Assembly (NCBI GenBank): GCA_947594845.1
Contig: CANQEI010000013.1
Location: forward strand, 1-38,672
DNA from: an uncultured Clostridia bacterium
GTDB lineage: Bacteria; Bacillota; Clostridia; TANB77; CAG-508
Direction: 5' to 3'
Length of the DNA: 38,672 bases
A program made the position numbers and the translations under genes. Below, one piece after another: positions 25,781 through 32,837 of this stretch. Below the pieces are notes generated by a model. It saw only the letters and a list, made by a program, of their open reading frames with translations, searched no databases and had not been told where the DNA came from. How positions within the stretch are numbered: position 1 is the stretch's first letter; the number at the start of each line of letters is the position of its first letter.

Positions 25781-27355
25781 ATGGAAAAAAGAAAGAAAGT
25801 AATTATTATTGGTGCTGGACCAGCTGGGTTAACTGCAGCATATGAGTTTTTGGAAAAAAATGGAAAGAAATCATATGATGTTGTAATTTTAGAAGAAAGC
25901 CAGGATATAGGTGGAATTTCTAAAACTGTAAAATATAACGGAAATCGTATGGATATTGGTGGACATAGATTTTTCTCAAAAGATGATAGAGTAATGGAAT
26001 TTTGGTCAAAGTTAATGCCAGTTCAAGGTAAAAATTCTTTTGACGATGAAACTCTAGGCAGAGAAAAACCATTAGTAGAGGGTGGACCAAATCCTGAAGT
26101 TGATGACAATGTTATGCTAATAAGACAAAGAGTATCAAGAATTTATTATTTAAAGAAATTTTTTGATTATCCAATTAGCATGAAATTTGAAACATTTAAA
26201 AATATGGGATTTTTCCGTACAATGAAAGCTGGATTTAGTTATTTAAAATCAGTTTTTATAAAAAAGGAAGAAACATCATTAGAAAATTTTTATATTAATC
26301 GTTTTGGTAAAGTTTTATATAGTATGTTCTTTGAAAAATATACTGAAAAACTTTGGGGTAGACATCCAAGTGAAATATCAGCTGATTGGGGAGCACAACG
26401 TGTAAAAGGCATATCAATTAAAGTAGTATTAAAAGATATGTTCCATAAAGCATTTGGGAAAAAGAATAAAGAAAATACAGAGACATCATTAATAGAACAA
26501 TTTTGGTATCCTAAATATGGTCCTGGTCAACTATGGGAAACATTAGCAGATAAAGTAGTAGAGAATGGTGCTGTTCTTAAAAAGGGATATTGCGTTAAAA
26601 ATCTTAATTTTAAAAATGGAAAAATTGTGTCAGTAGATTGTGAAGTAAATGGAAAGCTTGAAACTCTTGAAGGAGACATCTTTATATCTTCAATGCCAAT
26701 GAATGATTTAGTAGCAGGCTTTAAAGGAATTGATGTTCCAAAGAGAATAAAGAATATTGCAAAAGGATTACCTTTCAGAGACTTTATAACAGTTGGTTTA
26801 CTAGTAGACAAGCTAAACTTGGAAAATAAAACAAATATAAAAACATTAGGAAATATAGTACCAGATTGCTGGATTTATGTACAAGAGCCAGAAGTAAAAA
26901 TGTGTCGTATACAAATATTTAATAACTGGTCTCCATATTTAGTAAAAGATGCAGAAAGCAAAGTTTGGATAGGGTTGGAATATACTTGTGATGAAGGCGA
27001 TAAATATTGGAATATGACAGATAAAGAATTTATAGATTTTGCAATCGATGAATTAGTATCAATGAATATTATTAGCAAAGATCAGGTAGAAGATTCACAT
27101 AGAGAAAGAATTAAAAAGGCTTATCCTGCTTATTTTGATACTTATAAAGACATAGACAAGTTAATTAAGTATGTAAATGGTATTGAAAATTTGTATTGTA
27201 TAGGTAGAAATGGACAACACCGTTATAATAATATGGATCATTCTATGGTAACAGCAATGGAAGCAGTTAAAAATATTCGTAATGGTGAAGTTTCAAAAGA
27301 TAATATATGGAATGTAAATACAGAAAAAGAATACCACGAGGAAAAGAAAGAATAA
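25781..27355 (+). CDS. UDP-galactopyranose-mutase-like FAD-dependent oxidoreductase
   Basis: A 524-residue flavoprotein. The Rossmann FAD motif [15 protein letters not shown] is at ~8-22, then [11 protein letters not shown] and [10 protein letters not shown] as in Glf-type (UDP-galactopyranose mutase) and related amine-oxidase-fold enzymes; the C-terminal FAD contact is [15 protein letters not shown]. No signal peptide is seen, so it acts in the cytoplasm, presumably on a nucleotide sugar or lipid-linked sugar. It is longer than true Glf (~370-400), so the substrate is uncertain; NAD(P)/FAD oxidoreductase is the safe name. It is the third gene of the GT-C/GtrA operon, with AGGAAG-type ribosome binding inside the preceding gene. 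Confidence 0.85.
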   Translation: MEKRKKVIIIGAGPAGLTAAYEFLEKNGKKSYDVVILEESQDIGGISKTVKYNGNRMDIGGHRFFSKDDRVMEFWSKLMPVQGKNSFDDETLGREKPLVEGGPNPEVDDNVMLIRQRVSRIYYLKKFFDYPISMKFETFKNMGFFRTMKAGFSYLKSVFIKKEETSLENFYINRFGKVLYSMFFEKYTEKLWGRHPSEISADWGAQRVKGISIKVVLKDMFHKAFGKKNKENTETSLIEQFWYPKYGPGQLWETLADKVVENGAVLKKGYCVKNLNFKNGKIVSVDCEVNGKLETLEGDIFISSMPMNDLVAGFKGIDVPKRIKNIAKGLPFRDFITVGLLVDKLNLENKTNIKTLGNIVPDCWIYVQEPEVKMCRIQIFNNWSPYLVKDAESKVWIGLEYTCDEGDKYWNMTDKEFIDFAIDELVSMNIISKDQVEDSHRERIKKAYPAYFDTYKDIDKLIKYVNGIENLYCIGRNGQHRYNNMDHSMVTAMEAVKNIRNGEVSKDNIWNVNTEKEYHEEKKE

Positions 27356-27387
27356 GATTTATATAAATATAGGAAGTAGAATTAAAT

Positions 27388-27648
27388 ATGGCAAATTTTA
27401 AAATTAAGTTAGAAATTCTTGAAAGTAGATGCAGAAGTGGTTATTGCAAAAAAGGTGATGTTTTTATTTTGGAAAATGACATATGCCCACCAATATGTGC
27501 TGAATTATGGAATTGCATATATCCATATGTATTTGCATTGCAAAATGGTGCAGTGTTAGATGATGGAGATGCAAAATCAAAATCATTTACTGCTAAATGC
27601 CCTGATGAAGAAAGAGTTATTATACGTGGCGAAGTCATAGAGAAATAA
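27388..27648 (+). CDS. TIGR04076 family protein
   Basis: An 86-residue protein with the TIGR04076 pattern: CKKGDVF near residue 20, CPPICAELWNCIYPYVFALQ with conserved cysteines and the W-x-x-IYPYV core, and a C-terminal CPDEERVIIRGEV. The cysteines suggest metal binding or redox use, but the family has no firm function. Ribosome binding site AGGAAG. It begins 32 bases after the flavoprotein gene and could be read from the same promoter. Cytoplasmic, no membrane segment. Confidence 0.85.
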   Translation: MANFKIKLEILESRCRSGYCKKGDVFILENDICPPICAELWNCIYPYVFALQNGAVLDDGDAKSKSFTAKCPDEERVIIRGEVIEK

Positions 27649-27735
27649 ATTATAGTATTCTAAATATAAGTAAAATAACAGCATTCGTACTAATGAGTGT
27701 TAATTATATAAAGAAGAAATAGAGGAAAAATAGGA

Positions 27736-27917
27736 ATGGAAAATTCAAATGATCAAGGAATAGACCCGGAAAGAAAAAAATTCATGGATGAAGTGAGAAG
27801 ATATATAGTCCAGACAATCCAGTTTTAGTTCCGATACAACACGTTACAGCAATATGTAGAACAACCTTTGGTTTGGACAAACCTAAGGAATCAAGAGATG
27901 ATTCAGATCAAAGATAA
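27736..27917 (+). pseudogene. Remnant of a HEPN-type gene: N-terminus joined to C-terminus
   Basis: An ATG with a GAGG-type upstream sequence starts a 30-residue peptide whose MENSN...PERKKFMDEVRRY matches the beginning of the large HEPN protein encoded at 28919-31411 (ENSN..AERQKFLDELSRY). It stops at 27826-27828. The +2 frame then stays open to TAA at 27915-27917, reading PIQHVTAICRTTFGL, which resembles the tail of that HEPN protein (TIQGLTALRELIGE). The middle (about 900 codons) is gone. I read this as a paralogue collapsed by internal deletion, in the opposite orientation to the intact copy. The match is by eye. Confidence 0.6.
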
Positions 27918-27932
27918 AGAAAGGATTTTATA

Positions 27933-28397
27933 ATGGAAGATATTGATTTTAGAAATTCTTGTCAAGAAGTATATCAAGTTTTATATAGTTTAAGATTAAA
28001 AGATTTTATAAAAATTCCTCAGGCAGTAATTGAATACATAGATTCATATCGTAATAAGGATTATGAGTATATTTTTGATACTCAAAATCAGCAATATTCT
28101 GAACTTACAGCTTCTATATTACTTGCGATTTATTATGATTATATAGCAGATGATAAAACTAAAAAATTGTTAGAAGATATTGTAGAACTTAAACAAAAAG
28201 AAATTTCTATAAAAGAAAATATGCAGGAGAAAAAAGAAGAGCCTGTGCCACAAGAGCCTCTACAGGATTCTTCTCCAATTAAAGAACAAGTTTCTCAACC
28301 AGTACAAGAAAATTATCCTGTTTTGTATAAAGAAAACTTTTTTACTAGAATTATTTCTAAGATTAAGGAGTTCTTTTCTATATTTACTAAAAAATAA
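27933..28397 (+). CDS. Small helical protein with C-terminal amphipathic helix (paralogue of 35113-35622)
   Basis: A 154-residue protein of unknown family. Residues ~1-95 form a helical domain; ~96-130 is a P/Q/E-rich linker (PVPQEPLQDSSPIKEQ); the end, NFFTRIISKIKEFFSIFTKK, is an amphipathic or membrane-surface helix. Domain order, the segment KIPQAVIEYID versus KIPKAFIENLN, and the FFxxIxxxxFF-type tail match the product at 35113-35622, so these are diverged paralogues. It follows the HEPN remnant by 15 bases with AAAGGA, so it was probably the partner cistron of that broken gene. A bidirectional terminator follows. Confidence 0.78.
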   Translation: MEDIDFRNSCQEVYQVLYSLRLKDFIKIPQAVIEYIDSYRNKDYEYIFDTQNQQYSELTASILLAIYYDYIADDKTKKLLEDIVELKQKEISIKENMQEKKEEPVPQEPLQDSSPIKEQVSQPVQENYPVLYKENFFTRIISKIKEFFSIFTKK

Positions 28398-28422
28398 AAA
28401 TTAAATATGATATTTTTATAAA

Positions 28423-28466
28423 AAAACTAGGAACGTTTGAGTTGTTGCCCAAACGTTCCTAGTTTT
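28423..28466. terminator. Strong bidirectional terminator
   Basis: AAAACTAGGAACGTTTG at 28423-28439 pairs perfectly with CAAACGTTCCTAGTTTT at 28450-28466 (17 bp, 10-base loop), with A/T tails on both strands, between two converging genes. Confidence 0.92.
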
Positions 28467-28488
28467 ACTTTTTATTAAAATAAAATTT

Positions 28489-28770
28489 TTATCTTGAATC
28501 ATCTGTAGGAGTTTTAAATTTAGAAAGGGTAGAATAATATTCTTTTATAACAGCTTTTATTATTTCAGTATAAGGATTTTCTGATTCAGATGAATTTTTT
28601 ATTAAATCATTTGCGTATTGTATTCTTTCTTCTAATGCTTCATACATAAGATCTTTTGGCTTGGATTCTGCTTGTGGAACTTTTTGACTTGGTGTTATGT
28701 TTAAAGTTGTTAGAGCATTATAGCACATAGTTTGTATTGCATTTGTAGTTATATTTTGTGTGGTAACCAT
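28489..28770 (-). CDS. Frame-displaced C-terminal part of the dual-HEPN protein
   Basis: A 93-residue open frame from an internal ATG at 28770, but the same frame is already open from 28935. Read from there it supplies LGNFDNPDSFKIELFDTS, then GYSFHATIQGLTALREL, exactly the beta/helix end expected for the HEPN domain that is cut off in the upstream gene after RNALAHNMVII. It has no good ribosome binding site at 28770, so I regard it as the tail of the gene at 28919-31411 moved to the +1 frame, not a separate gene. The end is a Lys/Pro/Asp-rich helical tail. Confidence 0.65.
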   Translation of the reverse strand: MVTTQNITTNAIQTMCYNALTTLNITPSQKVPQAESKPKDLMYEALEERIQYANDLIKNSSESENPYTEIIKAVIKEYYSTLSKFKTPTDDSR

Positions 28771-28918
28771 ATTTTCTATAACATTAGAAACTTCACCTAT
28801 AAGTTCTCTTAATGCAGTTAGCCCTTGAATCGTAGCATGAAAAGAATAACCATTGTCATTTTTATCATCGTCTGACGTATCAAAAAGCTCTATTTTAAAA
28901 GAATCTGGATTATCAAAA

Positions 28919-31411
28919 TTACCGAGGATGAATAATTACCATATTATGAGCAAGTGCATTACGTACGTGCCTAAAGAATTCTGAGTTGTCTTGATAAAAT
29001 TCAGTAGGGACAGAAGAATTTTTTGCTGCAGATTGAGCTTCTTTAAATTTGAATCTTATTATTAGGCCGTCTAGAATAGCAAGAGTTTTTGAATCTGAAA
29101 ATTCTTGACGTATTTCTTGACAAAGTTTGTCTTCTAAAGTTTCTACTGCTTTTTGAGCATTTACTTCTGATTTAGTTAGATCAGACTTTAATTTGTTTAC
29201 ATATGTTGATTTAAATCTGCTTTTTAGATTCTGTACTAATTGATCAAGAAATTCCTGTTCTTTTGGATTGTTACTTTCAAAAATTGAAATTTTATCAGAA
29301 CATAATATATCTTTATATATGTATGTAAAGATGTCAGATTGTTTATCTTTTTCATCAATAAAATCTTGGTCTTCTGGTATATTGTGTTTTTGTTTATATA
29401 TTTTTACTAATTCTTCAAGAGTGTCTTGATATTTTGTATTTAATTTTTGCCTTAAAGTTGTATTTTGACCAGAAGATTTGTTATTGCTTTTATAATCCAA
29501 AATAGAATTTATTGCTGATATGATTTGAGCTTCTTGACTTTTTTTCTTATAGCTGGATTTAGTATTTTTAAGAAAATCAACATATTGCTGAAATGATTCA
29601 ATTAAACTTTTATCGTCATTTATATTTAAGTTTATGGCTGATAATTTTTTGTGTAAAGTTATTCTCGGTCTGCCTATTTTTTCAAAGGTTTCAAATAAAT
29701 GAGAATAACCAAGATGGATTTGCGTTCCTAACATATCATCTTTAAAACCTTTTACATAACATTTGTAGTCTATATTGTCAGGAATTTTTACTTGAGTAAA
29801 ATTAAAAAATATATCATTATTATCTAACAAGTTTTTTAATGTTCCAATAGAGTATCCAATAAGAGCGGTAACATATTGGGCATATATTTTGCTTTTATAA
29901 TTTTTCATAAAATCAAGAGCTTCTGGGTTAAATTCTGAATTTTGATCAATATTTAATTTTAGATTTGTTCCAAATAAATTTTTATTTAAATAGTCGGCAT
30001 ATATAAGTGAAACGAATTTATCTGGATGCATGTGTTCCTGTAAAAAGGATTGTAAAAGAAATTTTTGAGATGCTGCATCCATATTATAAAAAGCGTTAGA
30101 TTCATTAAGTCCTTGCTTTTCAAATTGATTAGTTCTTCCAAGTATATGTTCTATTTGTAAATTTCCTAGATTTTCTATAGAAACAGTTTGCAAACATTCT
30201 TCAACAATAGCAGGATCAACTATTTCTAGTATATCTGCTGGTATATTACCAGTTTCTCTGATATAATTAGATACTTTTTTTATTTCTTCTGCACTAAGAC
30301 CAGCATCATATAGCTTAGATAAGTCCATTTTTAGGAATTCGCAGTTTTTCAAAAAATCTTCTAATTCTTTTGGATTTTTTATATTTTGAAAATTTTCAGG
30401 AAATAACATGTATGCATTTGGATTTCTATCGTAGAATGGTTCTTTAAAGCAAAATAGATTATATAATACATCAAAAAAGTCGTCGTATGATATTTCTGCA
30501 GATTTCATATATTTACTTCTAAGGATTATATTATTATTTACTGGGTCATATGAGAAAGTATGGTGCATTATACTGTTTCTTATTTGTTTAAGTTTGGCTT
30601 GAGGTGTTTCAGGGCTGTCTAATAATTGAACATTTTTAACTTTTTTTAAATAAAATTCTAGTATTTCATTTGGAATTGGCTCATCTAAATTTGCTTCATA
30701 AGAAGAGGCAATATGTGTTAGTATAAGTGAACGTAAAATTTCAAAATAGTTAGTGTTTATTTGTTCTTTTGTAATATTTGTTAGAAAATCTTTATAAGTA
30801 GTGTTTAATTTATATTGTGGCAAAGTAGAAATTGTAAAAAAATCTAAATAAGTAACTTTTTTCTGTTCAGAAGGGTAGAAGAAAGCGGGAGTAGTTATTG
30901 AATTTAGTTGATTGGTAGATTGAGTAAAATTATCTAATGCAGTTTCTATTGATTTTCTACTTTGAGGTTCTAATTTTTCTAGATTTGCTTTATATGCTTC
31001 TACATTTTTTTGCATGTTAGCTAATTCTCTAAAAAAAGTAGTTCTTGGGGAAATTAAATCTCCTGTATCTTGTTCTGTAGAATATAAATCTATAATTTTA
31101 AGTGGTGATAGTGAGCTTAAATTTTTTAAACTTTTTTTAAAATTTGCACTTTCCGGTGAAGAATCTCTGTCTAGGGCGTTAAAAAGAGCAGATGTAGTGT
31201 GTTCTACATGCTGTAATCCACTATATATTAATTTTGAATTTTCAACATTTAAAGACGCGTATAAATCGTTAAAAGAATTGAAGTTATTGCTTCTAATTAT
31301 TTCTAATATTACTTCAAATGATTTAATTATTTGGCTATATCTAGATAGTTCATCTAAAAATTTTTGACGTTCAGCGGAAATCTCATTTGAATTTTCATTA
31401 TTTTTTGGCAT
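28919..31411 (-). CDS. Large two-HEPN protein, C-terminus cut by a frameshift
   Basis: An 830-residue cytoplasmic, helical protein with two HEPN RNase-type motifs. R278-NSIM-H283 lies in a typical HEPN end (KQIRNSIMHHTFSYDP, then strand NIILRS and helix YDDFFDVLYNLF). R817-NALA-H822 (EFFRHVRNALAHN) is 8 residues before the stop. The second HEPN domain's remaining part lies in the +1 frame and brings the full product to about 970 residues. Most HEPN proteins with intact RX4H are metal-independent RNases used in toxin or defence systems. Layout (two motifs, one mid, one at the C-terminus) is like Cas13, but I see no other Cas13 resemblance and no CRISPR array. The start has AAAGGAAAT upstream; a plausible promoter is at 31447-31476. 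Confidence 0.82.
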   Translation of the reverse strand: MPKNNENSNEISAERQKFLDELSRYSQIIKSFEVILEIIRSNNFNSFNDLYASLNVENSKLIYSGLQHVEHTTSALFNALDRDSSPESANFKKSLKNLSSLSPLKIIDLYSTEQDTGDLISPRTTFFRELANMQKNVEAYKANLEKLEPQSRKSIETALDNFTQSTNQLNSITTPAFFYPSEQKKVTYLDFFTISTLPQYKLNTTYKDFLTNITKEQINTNYFEILRSLILTHIASSYEANLDEPIPNEILEFYLKKVKNVQLLDSPETPQAKLKQIRNSIMHHTFSYDPVNNNIILRSKYMKSAEISYDDFFDVLYNLFCFKEPFYDRNPNAYMLFPENFQNIKNPKELEDFLKNCEFLKMDLSKLYDAGLSAEEIKKVSNYIRETGNIPADILEIVDPAIVEECLQTVSIENLGNLQIEHILGRTNQFEKQGLNESNAFYNMDAASQKFLLQSFLQEHMHPDKFVSLIYADYLNKNLFGTNLKLNIDQNSEFNPEALDFMKNYKSKIYAQYVTALIGYSIGTLKNLLDNNDIFFNFTQVKIPDNIDYKCYVKGFKDDMLGTQIHLGYSHLFETFEKIGRPRITLHKKLSAINLNINDDKSLIESFQQYVDFLKNTKSSYKKKSQEAQIISAINSILDYKSNNKSSGQNTTLRQKLNTKYQDTLEELVKIYKQKHNIPEDQDFIDEKDKQSDIFTYIYKDILCSDKISIFESNNPKEQEFLDQLVQNLKSRFKSTYVNKLKSDLTKSEVNAQKAVETLEDKLCQEIRQEFSDSKTLAILDGLIIRFKFKEAQSAAKNSSVPTEFYQDNSEFFRHVRNALAHNMVIIHPR

Positions 31412-31446
31412 TTTTTCTATTTCCTTTACTTTAACTTCTTATAGTA

Positions 31447-31476
31447 AGTATATAGCAAAGGATAGCTGTACTTCAA
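31447..31476 (-). promoter_or_regulatory. Probable promoter for the dual-HEPN gene
   Basis: Read on the minus strand: TTGAAG (31476-31471) and TATACT (31452-31447), 18-base spacing, about 36 bases before the ATG at 31411. Confidence 0.45.
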
Positions 31477-31523
31477 GAAAGTAATATATTTGTAACTGAA
31501 ATGATAAATTGTTTTAAAAACTA

Positions 31524-31575
31524 AGAAAAAATAAATAAATTGAACAAAGACCAACTATTGAAGCTGGTCCTTGTT
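31524..31575 (-). terminator. Terminator of the G+C-richer minus-strand gene
   Basis: On the minus strand AACAAGGACCAGC (31575-31563) pairs with GTTGGTCTTTGTT (31555-31543) using two G-U pairs, followed by a T-rich tail. The wobbles form only in the minus transcript, which fixes the direction. Confidence 0.65.
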
Positions 31576-31610
31576 TGTTGTTTGTTTTGTGTGTGTCCGG
31601 GCGCAATCAC

Positions 31611-31892
31611 TTATTCGGTAATAAGTCTGTACACAGTGTCTGAGAACGTCGTAACTTCCCAGAAGCCATCTTTTTCTACCATTTTTACGATGCGGGACGA
31701 TTTTACTGTCTTCCTTACGTCTGTGTTCAAGTAAGGGTGCTGGGTTAATGGCTCTGCAGATACATACACAGGAATGATATTGATTGATTCTTTAACCTGT
31801 GTTGGATCCTGAAAAGGAAGGACAACTCGTGGATTATCGGAGTTGTAACCTAACATGAAATTGTAGTTCTCAGCATATACATATTTGCTCAT
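31611..31892 (-). CDS. Uncharacterised 93-residue protein in a second G+C-richer island
   Basis: I do not recognise this soluble protein. It is mixed alpha/beta in appearance, with strands such as IIPVYVSAE and FWEVTTFSDTVYRLI, and no signal or membrane segment. By direct count 99 of 240 bases (41%) in 31621-31860 are G or C, clearly above the neighbours. A consensus promoter (31960-31988), a GGAGG site 8 bases before the ATG at 31892, a structured leader and its own terminator (31524-31575) make it a self-contained unit. It lies just upstream of the dual-HEPN gene on the same strand but is separated by the terminator. Probably transferred; the role is unknown. Confidence 0.75.
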   Translation of the reverse strand: MSKYVYAENYNFMLGYNSDNPRVVLPFQDPTQVKESINIIPVYVSAEPLTQHPYLNTDVRKTVKSSRIVKMVEKDGFWEVTTFSDTVYRLITE

Positions 31893-31957
31893 ACCATGCG
31901 CCTCCGTGCGCGATGCCCGACATATGGGCGTGTGAAACTAAATTTTCAGTTACACAC
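31893..31957 (-). promoter_or_regulatory. Structured leader and inverted repeat at the transcription start
   Basis: GTGTGAAACT at 31930-31939 and AGTTACACAC at 31948-31957 form an inverted repeat with one mismatch over the expected start point, a candidate operator. Next to it are GCCC/GGGC (31915-31929) and GCGC...GCGC around the CGGAGG ribosome binding site (about 31898-31911), which could mask it. Confidence 0.45.
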
Positions 31958-31959
31958 CT

Positions 31960-31988
31960 ATTATATCACATTTTATGTAAATAAGCAA
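31960..31988 (-). promoter_or_regulatory. Sigma-A promoter for the G+C-richer minus-strand gene
   Basis: On the minus strand TTGCTT (31988-31983) and a perfect TATAAT (31965-31960), 17-base spacing. Confidence 0.7.
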
Positions 31989-32014
31989 CTTTTTTAGCTT
32001 TATAGGCGAATCTA

Positions 32015-32042
32015 TTGACTTATTTTATTTATATAATATAAA
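32015..32042 (+). promoter_or_regulatory. Probable promoter for the Nudix gene
   Basis: TTGACT at 32015-32020 and TATAAA at 32037-32042, 16-base spacing, divergent from the minus-strand promoter at 31960-31988. Confidence 0.55.
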
Positions 32043-32088
32043 ATGAAGTAGAAAATTTTATTATTAGAGTGGAATTAAGGAGAAGAAT

Positions 32089-32508
32089 ATGAGAAAGTTA
32101 AACTTAATTGTAGTTTTTAATGATAATTTGGAAAAAGTACTATTTTGCATAAGAGCAAAGGAACCATATAAAGGACTATATAATTTTGTTGGTGGCAAAG
32201 TAGAAAATGGTGAAACTAATGATGAAGCAGCATATAGAGAATTGTTTGAGGAAACAGGAATATCTAATAAAGATATAGAATTGGACCATTTTATGGATTT
32301 AAATTATTTTAAATATGAAAATAATTTACAAGTTTACTATGGTATTTTAGATCACGAAGTAAATTTGATAGAAGAAAAGAATAAGTTGGAATGGGTAACT
32401 ATAAGTGATAAGCTATTAGATAATTCAAAGTTCGCAGGAAATTATAATATACCTCACATAATAAGACAGATAAAATTGTATTTAGAAAATGGAAATGCTG
32501 TAAGTTAA
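32089..32508 (+). CDS. Nudix hydrolase
   Basis: A 139-residue Nudix-fold hydrolase. The full Nudix box Gx5Ex7REUxEExGU is present as GKVENGE-7-RELFEETGI at residues ~42-64, with the catalytic and metal-binding REUxEE glutamates intact. It resembles MutT/8-oxo-dGTP diphosphatase-type enzymes that remove pyrophosphate from nucleotides, but the substrate cannot be fixed from the box alone. Length is normal. Strong AAGGAG seven bases before the ATG; promoter at 32015-32042 and terminator at 32519-32559 make it monocistronic. Confidence 0.9.
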   Translation: MRKLNLIVVFNDNLEKVLFCIRAKEPYKGLYNFVGGKVENGETNDEAAYRELFEETGISNKDIELDHFMDLNYFKYENNLQVYYGILDHEVNLIEEKNKLEWVTISDKLLDNSKFAGNYNIPHIIRQIKLYLENGNAVS

Positions 32509-32518
32509 TATATAATTA

Positions 32519-32559
32519 AAAATGCTTTAAAATTAATTTAAAGCATTTTATTTTTTTTT
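32519..32559 (+). terminator. Rho-independent terminator after the Nudix gene
   Basis: AAAATGCTTTAAA at 32519-32531 pairs perfectly with TTTAAAGCATTTT at 32537-32549, followed by A and nine T. Confidence 0.85.
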
Positions 32560-32575
32560 CATAGTTTAAAAAATA

Positions 32576-32604
32576 TTGAAAAAATTCTTTAGATGTACGA
32601 TAAT
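32576..32604 (+). promoter_or_regulatory. Probable promoter for the metalloprotease cassette
   Basis: TTGAAA at 32576-32581 and GATAAT at 32599-32604, 17-base spacing, 34 bases before the ATG at 32639. Confidence 0.5.
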
Positions 32605-32638
32605 AAATAAAAGAATTTTTTATAAATAAGGAGAGAAT

Positions 32639-32827
32639 ATGACAAGAGAAGAAATTATTAAACAAGTAGATGAAAAAGTAAAAAAGGAATTAGACGGAAA
32701 AATAAGTCCTAATATGTTAGGGTATATACATATTTTTGAAAAAAGAAAAAAAGAAATTTTGAAAAACGAATATGGAATTGAATTTAAAACTTTAAGAGAA
32801 AGAGATACAGGACGTAGTATGGATTAG
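32639..32827 (+). CDS. Small charged protein heading the metalloprotease cassette
   Basis: A 62-residue, lysine/glutamate-rich protein with two likely helices (TREEIIKQVDEKVKKEL and YIHIFEKRKKEILKNEYG). It has no known motif, signal or membrane segment. A strong AAGGAG precedes the ATG by 7 bases, and the metalloprotease gene begins 10 bases after the stop with AGGAGG, so it opens a three- or four-gene operon. Its size suggests an antitoxin-like, chaperone or inhibitor partner, which is only inference from context. Confidence 0.72.
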   Translation: MTREEIIKQVDEKVKKELDGKISPNMLGYIHIFEKRKKEILKNEYGIEFKTLRERDTGRSMD

Positions 32828-32837
32828 GAGGAAAATA

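Noticed and set aside
31540-31734. Plus-strand open frame opposite the G+C-richer gene
   Set aside because: It begins in the other gene's terminator and has no ribosome binding site; the minus-strand gene has promoter, ribosome binding site and terminator.
27649-32088. CRISPR array near the dual-HEPN gene
   Set aside because: I looked for regularly spaced repeats on both sides of the gene; only single hairpin terminators were found, so no type VI CRISPR claim is made.
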